This document shows, piece after piece, positions 26,254 through 34,146 of a DNA stretch of 51,391 nucleotides (the stretch's first letter is position 1; every line of letters begins with the position of its first letter). The DNA is taken from contig CAYXJR010000025.1 in assembly GCA_964465145.1 (NCBI GenBank), positions 1 through 51,391 of the forward strand, given 5' to 3'. The position numbers and the translations under genes were made by a program. Under the pieces are notes generated by a model. It saw nothing but the letters and a program-made list of their open reading frames with translations, had not been told where the DNA came from and ran no database searches. This stretch comes from JAUVKA01 sp964465145 (lineage in GTDB: Bacteria > Bacteroidota > Bacteroidia > Bacteroidales > UBA12481).

Positions 26254-27375
26254 ATGGTGACAATTAAGCGGGTTGCAAGCAGAAAAGATCTGAAACGGTT
26301 CATACATTTTCACTATGATCTTAATCGATCTGATCATGCTTTTATAGGTGACTTATATAGGAACCAAAAGAATCTTCTGAGTACTAAGGTTAATCCTTTT
26401 TTTGATCATGCTGAAGGATGTTATTTCATTGCATCCCGGTCAAAACTTATTGTAGGGAGGATTGCAGTGGTTCATAACCGGGCCGATAAGCCGGAAGCTG
26501 ATAAGGATTGTGCCCAATTTGGTTTTTTTGATTCTATCGATGACCACGAAGTAGCACAGGGACTATTTGACGCAGGAACCGAGCAGGCAAAGGATTGGGG
26601 ATTATCAGTACTGGAAGGTCCGGAGAATTTTTCTTTTAATGATTCCCTGGGGGTTCAGGTGGAGGGTTTCAATCACTCTCCTTATTATGAAATGCCTTAT
26701 AATTCACCTTATTACGACCAGCTTATTCAGGGATGTGGGTTTAAGAAATCCATTGACCTCTTTGCGTATTATATTGCCACCATGGATTTTCCTGAACGGC
26801 TCATCCAAGCCAAGCCTATCCTTGTATCCCGTTTTGCCCAAAGGGGAATACGGATCCGGAACTTTGATCCAAACCGGTTTGCTCAGGAGGTGGATGCTAT
26901 TTCGGATTTGTACAACAGGGCCTGGGTGAGTAACCAGGGGTTTGTTCCTGTTTCACGAAATGAATTTCAGTTTTATTTCAGGAAGTATAAGCCTTTTCTA
27001 GACCCAGACCTGATTTTTGTTGCGGAAAAGGAAGGTCGTCTTATTGGCTTTTCTTTAACCCTTCCCAATTTGAATGATGTGTATACCCGATTGAAAAGGG
27101 GTAAAATGCCTCTGCTGGAATTATTAAGGCTAGGGAGCCTGACCAGGAAAATCAAAACCATAAGAATAGTGGCAATTGGTATTGAAAATGATTTCAGACG
27201 GATGGGTATAGATTCATATTTCTATATTAAAACATTTGAGGCAGCTCAGCAAAAGGGGTACCTGGCAGGGGAAGCCTCCAGAGTGCTGGAAAATAATGAA
27301 ATGATGAATAATGCAATGGCAAAAATGGATGCCCAGTTGTATAAACGATATCGGCTTTACAGATTAGCTATATAA
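26254..27375 (+). CDS. GNAT-like acyltransferase family protein, first paralogue
   Basis: A cytoplasmic protein of about 373 residues without membrane segments. The C-terminal half carries GNAT-like features: FVAEKEGRLIGFSLTLPN near residue 250 and IRIVAIGIENDFRRMGIDSY near 310 (the R/Q-x-x-G-x-G/A region of CoA-binding GNATs is degenerate). The N-terminal half contains VVGRI-like LIVGRIAVVHNRA and VLEGPENFSFNDSLGVQVEG. It belongs to a large Bacteroidota family with no firm function. The start at ATG 26254 is preferred over TTG 26248. A paralogue follows 9 bp downstream. Confidence 0.7.
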   Translation: MVTIKRVASRKDLKRFIHFHYDLNRSDHAFIGDLYRNQKNLLSTKVNPFFDHAEGCYFIASRSKLIVGRIAVVHNRADKPEADKDCAQFGFFDSIDDHEVAQGLFDAGTEQAKDWGLSVLEGPENFSFNDSLGVQVEGFNHSPYYEMPYNSPYYDQLIQGCGFKKSIDLFAYYIATMDFPERLIQAKPILVSRFAQRGIRIRNFDPNRFAQEVDAISDLYNRAWVSNQGFVPVSRNEFQFYFRKYKPFLDPDLIFVAEKEGRLIGFSLTLPNLNDVYTRLKRGKMPLLELLRLGSLTRKIKTIRIVAIGIENDFRRMGIDSYFYIKTFEAAQQKGYLAGEASRVLENNEMMNNAMAKMDAQLYKRYRLYRLAI

Positions 27376-27384
27376 AATTTTTTT

Positions 27385-28518
27385 ATGCTAGAAAAGGAAA
27401 TCATTATTAGAGAGGTTACAAATGCAAAGGATCTAAAAGAATTTGTTTTGCTACCCTCAAAAATTCACAGGAACCACAAAAACTGGGTGCCTCCGATTTA
27501 TATGGATGATTTTAATTTTTTTAATCCTAAAAAGAACTCTTCTTTTTCTTATTGTGATCACATCCGTTTACTTGCTTACCGGTCAGGTGAAGTAGTAGGA
27601 AGGGTAATGGGCCTGATCAATCATCGTTATAACGAACGCAGGAACGAGAACAATGCTCGTTTCTCATATCTTGAAACCTACCAGGACCAGGATGTAGTTC
27701 ATGCGCTTATCACTCATGTTGAAGATTGGGCGCGTTCTCTTGGGACGGAAAAAATTGTTGGGCCTATTGGCTTTTCCGACAAGGAACCGCAGGGATATAT
27801 GATTGATGGTTTTGATCAACCCATTTCACTGGCAACTTATTGTAATTTACCCTACCAGGTTACTTTACTTGAAAATGAGAGTTACCATACTGAGGTTAAC
27901 CTGATGGCCTATAAAACACCTATTTCGGATGCTCTGCCTCCGGTCTATCAGCAAATTTTACCCAGATTGGAAAAGCTAAATCAGGAGTTCAAACTGAAAG
28001 AGTTTAGCAATCGTTTTGAGCTGAGAAAATATATCAGGCCGGTACTTCGACTAACTAATAAAGCATTTGAACAGGTATACGGTTCAATGCCATATGAGGA
28101 TAGAGAGATGAATGAATTTGCGAATCGTTTTATCCTCTTTCTAAATCCCAATTTTATTAAAGTTGTGGAGGATCGACATGGCCAGGTTGTTGCATACGTT
28201 GTGGGAATGTCGGATATCAGTAATGGCATAAGGAAGGCAAAAGGGAAAGTACTTCCGTTCGGGATTTTTACTATGCTGAGGAGCGGTAGACGTTCTAACC
28301 AACTTAACCTGCTGCTTGGTGCCGTTGAGGAGAGGTACAGAGGTAGAGGATTAGATGTTATGATGGCTATAAAGTTGCTGAAGTCTGCAAGGGAAAGGGG
28401 TAAGGTAGTGATGGACAGTCATCTGGTCCTGGAAGAAAATATTAAAATGAGGGCAGAGGTTGAGCGAATCGGAGGAGAGATTTACAAGAGATACCGTATT
28501 TTTCAAAAGAAGCTTTAA
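27385..28518 (+). CDS. GNAT-like acyltransferase family protein, second paralogue
   Basis: At 377 residues this has the same layout as the gene before it: EVVGRVMGLINHRYNE and IVGPIGFSDKEPQGYMIDGF in the N-terminal half, VAYVVGMSDIS near residue 270, LLLGAVEERYRGRGLDVMMA near 310 (a good GNAT CoA-loop), and the closing EIYKRYRIFQK that mirrors QLYKRYRLYRL of the first copy. A tandem duplication followed by divergence is the simplest explanation. The acyl donor and acceptor are unknown. Confidence 0.7.
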   Translation: MLEKEIIIREVTNAKDLKEFVLLPSKIHRNHKNWVPPIYMDDFNFFNPKKNSSFSYCDHIRLLAYRSGEVVGRVMGLINHRYNERRNENNARFSYLETYQDQDVVHALITHVEDWARSLGTEKIVGPIGFSDKEPQGYMIDGFDQPISLATYCNLPYQVTLLENESYHTEVNLMAYKTPISDALPPVYQQILPRLEKLNQEFKLKEFSNRFELRKYIRPVLRLTNKAFEQVYGSMPYEDREMNEFANRFILFLNPNFIKVVEDRHGQVVAYVVGMSDISNGIRKAKGKVLPFGIFTMLRSGRRSNQLNLLLGAVEERYRGRGLDVMMAIKLLKSARERGKVVMDSHLVLEENIKMRAEVERIGGEIYKRYRIFQKKL

Positions 28519-28519
28519 G

Positions 28520-29095
28520 CTAAAAACATTCCCCATAGCTTAAATAAATTCCGCTGCTATTTTGCCCCAAGGCAAAATCAAGGCGGATATTTCCCCGGTT
28601 GGCGTTATCAATCTGAAACCGTAGTCCGCTCCCAAAACTATACATAGGGATACGGTCAAAGAGGTCAGTAACATTATTGCCAGCATTTCCCAAACCATTA
28701 GCAACTCCACCATCAATTCCTGTTATCTGATCCCTCACCATATGACTCCCTTCCTGAAATTTCAGATTATAAAGCTGCTGGAAACGATGTATACCTCCTG
28801 CATATATATTTGGTGCAAATGCATATAAAAAAGAATTATCCAATTCGATACGCTTGGTTTGGTACCACTCCGAAATGGAATCCGTTGTGTTGGGCTCGTC
28901 CCAGTAAAAAATCTCAGGAAACCGGTACAATGAATTGCTCCCTGAAGCAATTAGCTTGTTTTTGAATACTAAAGATGATGATCAAGATCCAGAATAAATT
29001 GCTTGTTCAGGGTATACAATAAATCCAGTTCCAAGTTGGAAAGGCGACTGCTTCCTTCATAGTTTTTTGCGTTTTTAAACAAGTATGGTTTTTAT
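28520..29095 (-). pseudogene. Relic of an Omp85/BamA-family outer-membrane barrel
   Basis: The C-terminal 40 residues are a clear Omp85 barrel end (GSGLRFQIDNANRGNIRLDF, ALGQNSSGIYLSYGE). The preceding segment (NLKFQEGSHMVRDQITGIDG) is an earlier barrel strand and joins the end with too few strands between, so a deletion is likely. Upstream, the same frame continues back to a TGA near 28985. A second frame, from about 29085 to 28980, reads KNAKNYEGSSRLSNLELDLL and TLNKQFILD, also barrel-like. Frameshift, stop and deletion together show a decayed gene. No signal peptide or POTRA domains remain. Confidence 0.65.
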
Positions 29096-29176
29096 CCGGA
29101 TCTGAATTGATTAAATTTATGGCATATTTGATAAAGTGGAAAGAGGAATAGGTTTATCGATTTAAAAAAACTAAGA

Positions 29177-31999
29177 ATGTTAGAGAAAAGCTTACTTTGG
29201 GTTTTACTGGTTTTAGGTTTTCTAGATTCTGTTTATGGACAGGAGGTAACTAATATGACAGTTTTGGATAGCAATGGTGTGATTGTTAAATCGATCCAGA
29301 CTGGAAACGATTCTTTCCTTACAAATAACTCAGCCCTTTTTTCTTTTTTGTTGGGAGAGAAATTAATCACTTCAGCCGACTGTTCGGGGGGGGCCTCGGG
29401 TGACTCTATCCTTTGGGTTTATAAAAATCAGCTGTCGATAGGTTGGACTGTAGATCATGATTTCCATCCCGGATTTAAGGGTAGATTATATTTCCGGAAT
29501 ATTTCGAGTGATACACTGGAGCTACACAACCTGGTGCCTTTTGGGGAGCAAGCAGATCGGGTATATATAACAGGCCAGGGCAGACATCATTTATCAAGAA
29601 CCCATCTGTTTCGTCCAGGCCTGGATCCGGTAAATGTGATTGTCCCGGATAATGCCTGGGATCTGGGATTTTGCGAGCTTGAGCTTGAAGGGGTTTCTGT
29701 GTTTGGGTTGGTCCGGCGATCTGGGTCCAAAGATGCGCAGATCCGACGGTTTGAGAATATTCTATTGCCTGGATCCTCAGTATGGTATGATTTTTATGCT
29801 GACACATACCAGGGAATATGGCAGGAAGGTTTGCGCAAAGTTTTTCAAGAGAGGGTTTTATACGATTTGTCTGAGTTTGATAATAGCTTATATGAAAGGG
29901 AAGACCTTAAATGGATCCAGCACAGTTATGTCTCTCATCTGATCTATGGTTGGGATCACCTGTTTTATGAGAGTGAGGATGGAAAATATGTGCTTAAGGA
30001 TTTTCTACTCCGCGGACAGAAGTGGTATGGGGGCGATGATTTTGTGGGTATTTGGCCTACCTGGCCCTCTCTTGGGCTTGATCAAAGAAACCAATGGGAT
30101 CTATTCAGGGATCTTCCTGGTGGATTGAAAAGGTTAAGCGAAATAGCGAAAATGGCAAGAAACGAGGATACAAAGTTTTTTATTTGTTATAATCCCTGGG
30201 ACGAGGACACCAGGGCTGAGAGCCATTATTCTGGGATGGCCGACCTGGTTAAGAAGATTGGTGCCGATGGTGTTGTTATAGATACCAGGGGAAGCTCGTC
30301 GCATGAGATGCAGGAAGCAGTGGATAGTGTAAGGCCCGGGGTTGTGATGTACAGCGAGGGCATGGCGGTTCCGAAAGATATGCCAGGCATTGTATCGGGC
30401 CGTGTACATAATGCTCTTTATTATCCTCCCCTGCTCAACCTGAACAAGCTGATAAAGCCGGATTTTGCAATTTTCAGAGTAGCGGAGTTAGCCTTTGAAC
30501 CTATCCGCAGGGAATACGCTACCTCTTTTTTTAATGGATATGGAACGGAATTAAATATCTTCAAACCCGGTCGACCCGACTGGATTGAGGCAGACTATAG
30601 GTTTTTCGGTAAAACGGTCATGATTCTCAGGGAAAATACCAGCAATTTTGTTCAATATGATTTTGTCCCACTAATACCAACTATTAAGGATCATGTGTAT
30701 GTAAACAAATGGCCTGGCAAGGGAAAGGTTCTTTTCACCATTCTTAGCCTGATTCCTGAAGGATTTGATGGTGCCTTGTTTGAGGTTGATGTTCAGGATG
30801 GTCATCACCTGGTTGACCTGTGGCAACACAAGGAACTTGAGCCGCTCGACAAGGACGGCAAGCATTATGCACCCGTAAGAACTGATGCCTTTCATAAATC
30901 ATGGCTGGGAACCAATAATGAAGGAGCGGTAAGTGCCTTAGCTGTTTTTCCTGAGATACTTAAAGTTCATCTTTCAGTCGATTCTCTGAATTTCCTGGCC
31001 AGCAGGGGGGATATAATTAAAATCTGGCCTGGGGTTCCAGACTATGAAAAAACGCCTGGAATTTTTAGTACAGAAGGACAAACCATATCATTACATGAAC
31101 AATTCGGAAGATTCGAAGGGGATTTTGTTGTTCAGGTTTTTGAAAATGATGAGTTGATTGATGAACGTGTCATTTATGTAATGCCTGGAATCCCAAGGCT
31201 TATCAGCAAGGTGGAATTATCTGACTTTTCAGATATTGCCCCCACTGGCATGGTGGAAATTCCGGCTGGTTTGTTTACATGGAAAACCACTAATGGTGAT
31301 GAGTTTATAGGGTATCCGGAAGTACCTGATACTGGTCAGATTCAGATGAAGAAATTCTATATGGATAAACATCCTGTTACCAATAAGCAGTTTGAAAAAT
31401 TCCTTAATGAATCGGGATATCATCCTGTTGATAAAGCAAATTACCTAAAGCATTGGGTTGATGAAAAACCCATAAGGGCTGATGAAAACAAGCCGGTTAT
31501 CTTTATTAGCTATGATGATGCTGTGGCTTATGCCAGCTGGGCAGGCAAAAGGTTGCCCACTGAGATGGAATGGCAGTATGCCGCTCAAACAACTGATCTA
31601 CGAGCATGGCCCTGGGGCGAGGAGGAAGGTATTACCCGTGAAAAACAATGGGTTACGAATACACTAACCGTTTACCGTCTTCAAGGAGTTGACTCCACAC
31701 TTTGTAACACGGGAAATGGGAATCTTGATCCGGTGGGCAAATACCCCAAAGGAGCAAATCCAAATGGATTAGAGGACCTGGTGGGATCAGTCTGGCAAAT
31801 GACTAATGATGAATATGATAATGGGTCATGCAATTTTGTTATACTTAAAGGTGGGAGTTATTTCAGTCCGGGATCCAGCTGGTGGTACGTTCAGGGCGGG
31901 CCACGGGAATTATATTACCGTCAGATGCTTCTGCGGGTTTCCCGTGGTTTTGAAAGAAATGGCACCGTAGGGTTCCGATGCCTGAAAGATGCTCTTTAG
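29177..31999 (+). CDS. Secreted glycosidase-like protein fused to an FGE-sulfatase-fold domain lacking catalytic cysteines
   Basis: A signal peptide (ending VYG-QE) precedes a 940-residue extracytoplasmic protein. Residues ~230-480 look like a TIM-barrel glycosidase: WGGDDF-like WYGGDDFVGIWPTWPSLG, FFICYNPWDEDTRAE, IGADGVVIDTRGSS, VMYSEGMAVP; Asp/Glu residues at strand ends are plausible catalysts. Residues ~690-935 match the formylglycine-generating-enzyme fold (GMVEIPAGLFTW, DKHPVTNKQFEKFLNE, RLPTEMEWQYAA, NGLEDLVGSVWQMT, ILKGGSYFSP, VGFRCLKD). The paired active-site cysteines expected after GGSY are absent, so this domain probably binds ligand or has another role. The gene overlaps the next, convergent gene by four bases. 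Confidence 0.75.
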   Translation: MLEKSLLWVLLVLGFLDSVYGQEVTNMTVLDSNGVIVKSIQTGNDSFLTNNSALFSFLLGEKLITSADCSGGASGDSILWVYKNQLSIGWTVDHDFHPGFKGRLYFRNISSDTLELHNLVPFGEQADRVYITGQGRHHLSRTHLFRPGLDPVNVIVPDNAWDLGFCELELEGVSVFGLVRRSGSKDAQIRRFENILLPGSSVWYDFYADTYQGIWQEGLRKVFQERVLYDLSEFDNSLYEREDLKWIQHSYVSHLIYGWDHLFYESEDGKYVLKDFLLRGQKWYGGDDFVGIWPTWPSLGLDQRNQWDLFRDLPGGLKRLSEIAKMARNEDTKFFICYNPWDEDTRAESHYSGMADLVKKIGADGVVIDTRGSSSHEMQEAVDSVRPGVVMYSEGMAVPKDMPGIVSGRVHNALYYPPLLNLNKLIKPDFAIFRVAELAFEPIRREYATSFFNGYGTELNIFKPGRPDWIEADYRFFGKTVMILRENTSNFVQYDFVPLIPTIKDHVYVNKWPGKGKVLFTILSLIPEGFDGALFEVDVQDGHHLVDLWQHKELEPLDKDGKHYAPVRTDAFHKSWLGTNNEGAVSALAVFPEILKVHLSVDSLNFLASRGDIIKIWPGVPDYEKTPGIFSTEGQTISLHEQFGRFEGDFVVQVFENDELIDERVIYVMPGIPRLISKVELSDFSDIAPTGMVEIPAGLFTWKTTNGDEFIGYPEVPDTGQIQMKKFYMDKHPVTNKQFEKFLNESGYHPVDKANYLKHWVDEKPIRADENKPVIFISYDDAVAYASWAGKRLPTEMEWQYAAQTTDLRAWPWGEEEGITREKQWVTNTLTVYRLQGVDSTLCNTGNGNLDPVGKYPKGANPNGLEDLVGSVWQMTNDEYDNGSCNFVILKGGSYFSPGSSWWYVQGGPRELYYRQMLLRVSRGFERNGTVGFRCLKDAL

Positions 32000-32838
32000 T
32001 CTTTGTAAATAAGTCTATTACCCTTGCCTGAATCATCCAGGACTCCCATGGCTTTAAGTGAATCAATCATTTTTAAAGCTTCACTTTGTCCAACTAACAC
32101 CTCGGCTTCTATCATCTCGGAAAGCTTGTTGAGGTATTTTGGCCGTTTTACTTTACCAAGGCCAAATAGTTTACGTTCAATCATTTCAAGACTAGGATCT
32201 TTTGTAGGGAATTGGGCGATTTTTGCCTCGATCAGCTCCTTTGTAATAGTTTTTTCTATCCTTGGTTTTCTGGTTTTGGCCGCATCAGCAGGCTTCACTT
32301 TTTTATCTTTCTTCCTTGGTCGTCCCATTTTTTTCTTGGCCAGGGGTTCTGCCATGGGCTCTGAGGAATCGATCGGACTTTCTTTCTTAGATCGGGTTTT
32401 ACGTACAGATTTCTTTGGTGGAGCAACTGTATCAGCTGATTTTTTTAGCCTTCCAGGCCCCCTCTTTTTTTTAACAACAACTCCGGCCTCAGGTTGGATA
32501 ATTTCAACCGGTATATTCTGTGAAGCTAAGAAATCTAATGTTTTATTGTACTTAGGAGTTTTTGTAGCGACGAAGAAATTCAATTCTTCTTCAGCATTTA
32601 GAAATTGACCAATAGTCAAGACTATATGGTTAATTATTTGGTTGGTATCCATTTCAACAGTATTAACCCAAATCAGATTATTACCGTAAATGGGAAGCTC
32701 TCTAATTAATTCCTTCGGAATTTTGATATTTGATGTATCTGCATACACATAAACAAGGTAGCTTTCCTCCTGAGACAATATTCTCTCTCTTATAAGCTTG
32801 AAATCCTTTGATTCAGTAAAGAAAATTGACGTTGCCAT
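31996..32838 (-). CDS. PIN/NYN-like protein with AT-hook motifs
   Basis: A cytoplasmic 280-residue protein in three parts. Residues 1-120 resemble the PIN/NYN nuclease-like fold (SYLVYVYADTSNIKIP; ELNFFVATKTPKYNKTLDFL; NIPVEIIQPEAG). Residues ~120-205 are basic and disordered with two AT-hook-like cores (KKKRGPGRLKK and KKKMGRPRKKDKK), which should bind the minor groove of AT-rich DNA. The C-terminal ~75 residues look like a winged helix (KYLNKLSEMIEAEVLVGQSE, SLKAMGVLDDSGKGNRLIY). A DNA- or RNA-binding role is likely; nuclease activity is unproven. A TAATTTTG box lies upstream at 32882-32889. Confidence 0.65.
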   Translation of the reverse strand: MATSIFFTESKDFKLIRERILSQEESYLVYVYADTSNIKIPKELIRELPIYGNNLIWVNTVEMDTNQIINHIVLTIGQFLNAEEELNFFVATKTPKYNKTLDFLASQNIPVEIIQPEAGVVVKKKRGPGRLKKSADTVAPPKKSVRKTRSKKESPIDSSEPMAEPLAKKKMGRPRKKDKKVKPADAAKTRKPRIEKTITKELIEAKIAQFPTKDPSLEMIERKLFGLGKVKRPKYLNKLSEMIEAEVLVGQSEALKMIDSLKAMGVLDDSGKGNRLIYKD

Positions 32839-32959
32839 AATTAAATAAACATTTTATTGGTTGTTAATTTGATGTTTCTGACAAAATTATGACAATATTA
32901 GTTATTATAAGGGTAATTATATAATAATAATCCGGTTTTCTGTCACATGTAATCAGCAC

Positions 32960-33330
32960 TCATTCGTTAATAAAATCAATAATTTCCGGATTTTCCTTTT
33001 TAACTTCCCGGACCCTTTCATTACCCAAAATAGCTTCATATGCTTCCAATAAATCCTCTGGTTCAGAAAAATCAGTTTTATCATAGGCATATTGGTATAT
33101 CGATTCTTTATTTTCTTTTAGTTCATTAAGGTCTATTGTTGGGCTCTCGGATGCTGAAACAGCCTGAGCGAAAAGCAAATAAAACTCTTCGTAGGCACTC
33201 TCCTAAATATATTCTTCTAAATTATATTCGGTTTTTCATAAGCTGCTTTCTGGAATTTGGGATCTTGTTCCCGGTCTTCTTCATCCATACTGATCATTTC
33301 CACTTCATCATCAGTTAGAAAGTCCTTTCA
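32960..33330 (-). pseudogene. Broken small gene, unknown family
   Basis: The open end codes for about 78 residues (from a Glu just after a TAG near 33212 to the stop at 32960: ESAYEEFYLLFAQAVSASES ... NERVREVKKENPEIIDFINE), but has no ATG; only TTG at 33178 is available. Upstream, the same frame reads TEYNLEEYI before the TAG. A different frame further upstream reads DDEVEMISMDEEDREQDPKF and QKAAYEKP. This pattern suggests one small acidic protein broken by a frameshift and a nonsense codon. The family is not recognised. The remaining bases between 33330 and 33452 show nothing I can name. Confidence 0.45.
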
Positions 33331-33452
33331 ATTCAATTTATTATATGGATTACTCTGAAGCAATTTCTCATCATATTTGAGATTGGAGAAAAAAAGAGGA
33401 TATTATTTTCCAATTATAGACATCAAAAGCATATATATCATAAAGAGCAATT

Positions 33453-34073
33453 ATGTATTTTGAGGAAGATCGGGTCTACCATATTTTTAACAGGGGAATC
33501 AATCGTCGACAAACTTTTTACACAAGTAGAAATTACGAGTATTTTCTTGGCAAAGTTGAAAAGGAATTAAGCCCCTGGGCTGATATCCTATCTTATTGCT
33601 TAATGCCCAACCACTTTCATCTGTTAATTAGGGCCAACAAGGCTGGATGTGAATTATATCAAAAGTTTGAACCTGCTCAAATTCCTATGCAGGTTCTTAG
33701 TAAGAAATTAGGCGTGACTTTGGGCTCATATACTCAAGGGATAAATAAACATTACAGTAGAACAGGAAGTCTGTGGCAGCAAAAGACAAAAGCGATTGAG
33801 TTGAATAGATTTAAGGATGCTTCGGATTACCTTGAATCTTGTTTCCATTACATTCACCAAAATCCTACTAGAGCTGGATTAGTTGCAAAAGCTTATGAAT
33901 GGCCGTATTCTTCATACAATGAGTACCTTCGGAATTCATCAATAAATATTTGTGATATTAGGGTAGCATTATCCTTACTTAATAAAACCCCTCTTGAGTT
34001 TCTGATTTCTTCCAAGATTGTCAAGGAAAATAATGATTTGAAGAGATTCTTATATTATAATAGCGAACCGTAG
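33453..34073 (+). CDS. REP-associated tyrosine transposase (RAYT, Y1_Tnp family)
   Basis: A single-strand DNA transposase-like protein of the HUH class. The HUH pair is in CLMPNHFHLLIRA (near residue 55), and the catalytic tyrosine lies in SCFHYIHQNPTRAGLV near residue 135. VYHIFNRGINRRQTFY is the usual start. At 206 residues it is full length with no frameshift. RAYTs act on REP palindromes scattered in the genome rather than mobilising themselves. A candidate palindrome overlaps its stop. It lies between a broken gene and purL, with no IS ends visible. Confidence 0.9.
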   Translation: MYFEEDRVYHIFNRGINRRQTFYTSRNYEYFLGKVEKELSPWADILSYCLMPNHFHLLIRANKAGCELYQKFEPAQIPMQVLSKKLGVTLGSYTQGINKHYSRTGSLWQQKTKAIELNRFKDASDYLESCFHYIHQNPTRAGLVAKAYEWPYSSYNEYLRNSSINICDIRVALSLLNKTPLEFLISSKIVKENNDLKRFLYYNSEP

Positions 34074-34093
34074 GTTTAAGCCAACCGACCGCT
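34062..34093 (+). repeat. Candidate REP-like palindrome at the RAYT 3' end
   Basis: AGCG (34062-34065) pairs with CGCT (34090-34093), and GGTT (34073-34076) pairs with AACC (34083-34086) around TAAGCC; a GTAG tetranucleotide, the usual foot of RAYT-recognised REPs, is at 34070-34073. The stem is imperfect and only one copy is seen in the window, so this is a weak call. Confidence 0.3.
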
Positions 34094-34146
34094 AATGAAA
34101 ATTAGTATTTTTACAAAACAATTTTAAAACCCTCAAACTTCTTCAT

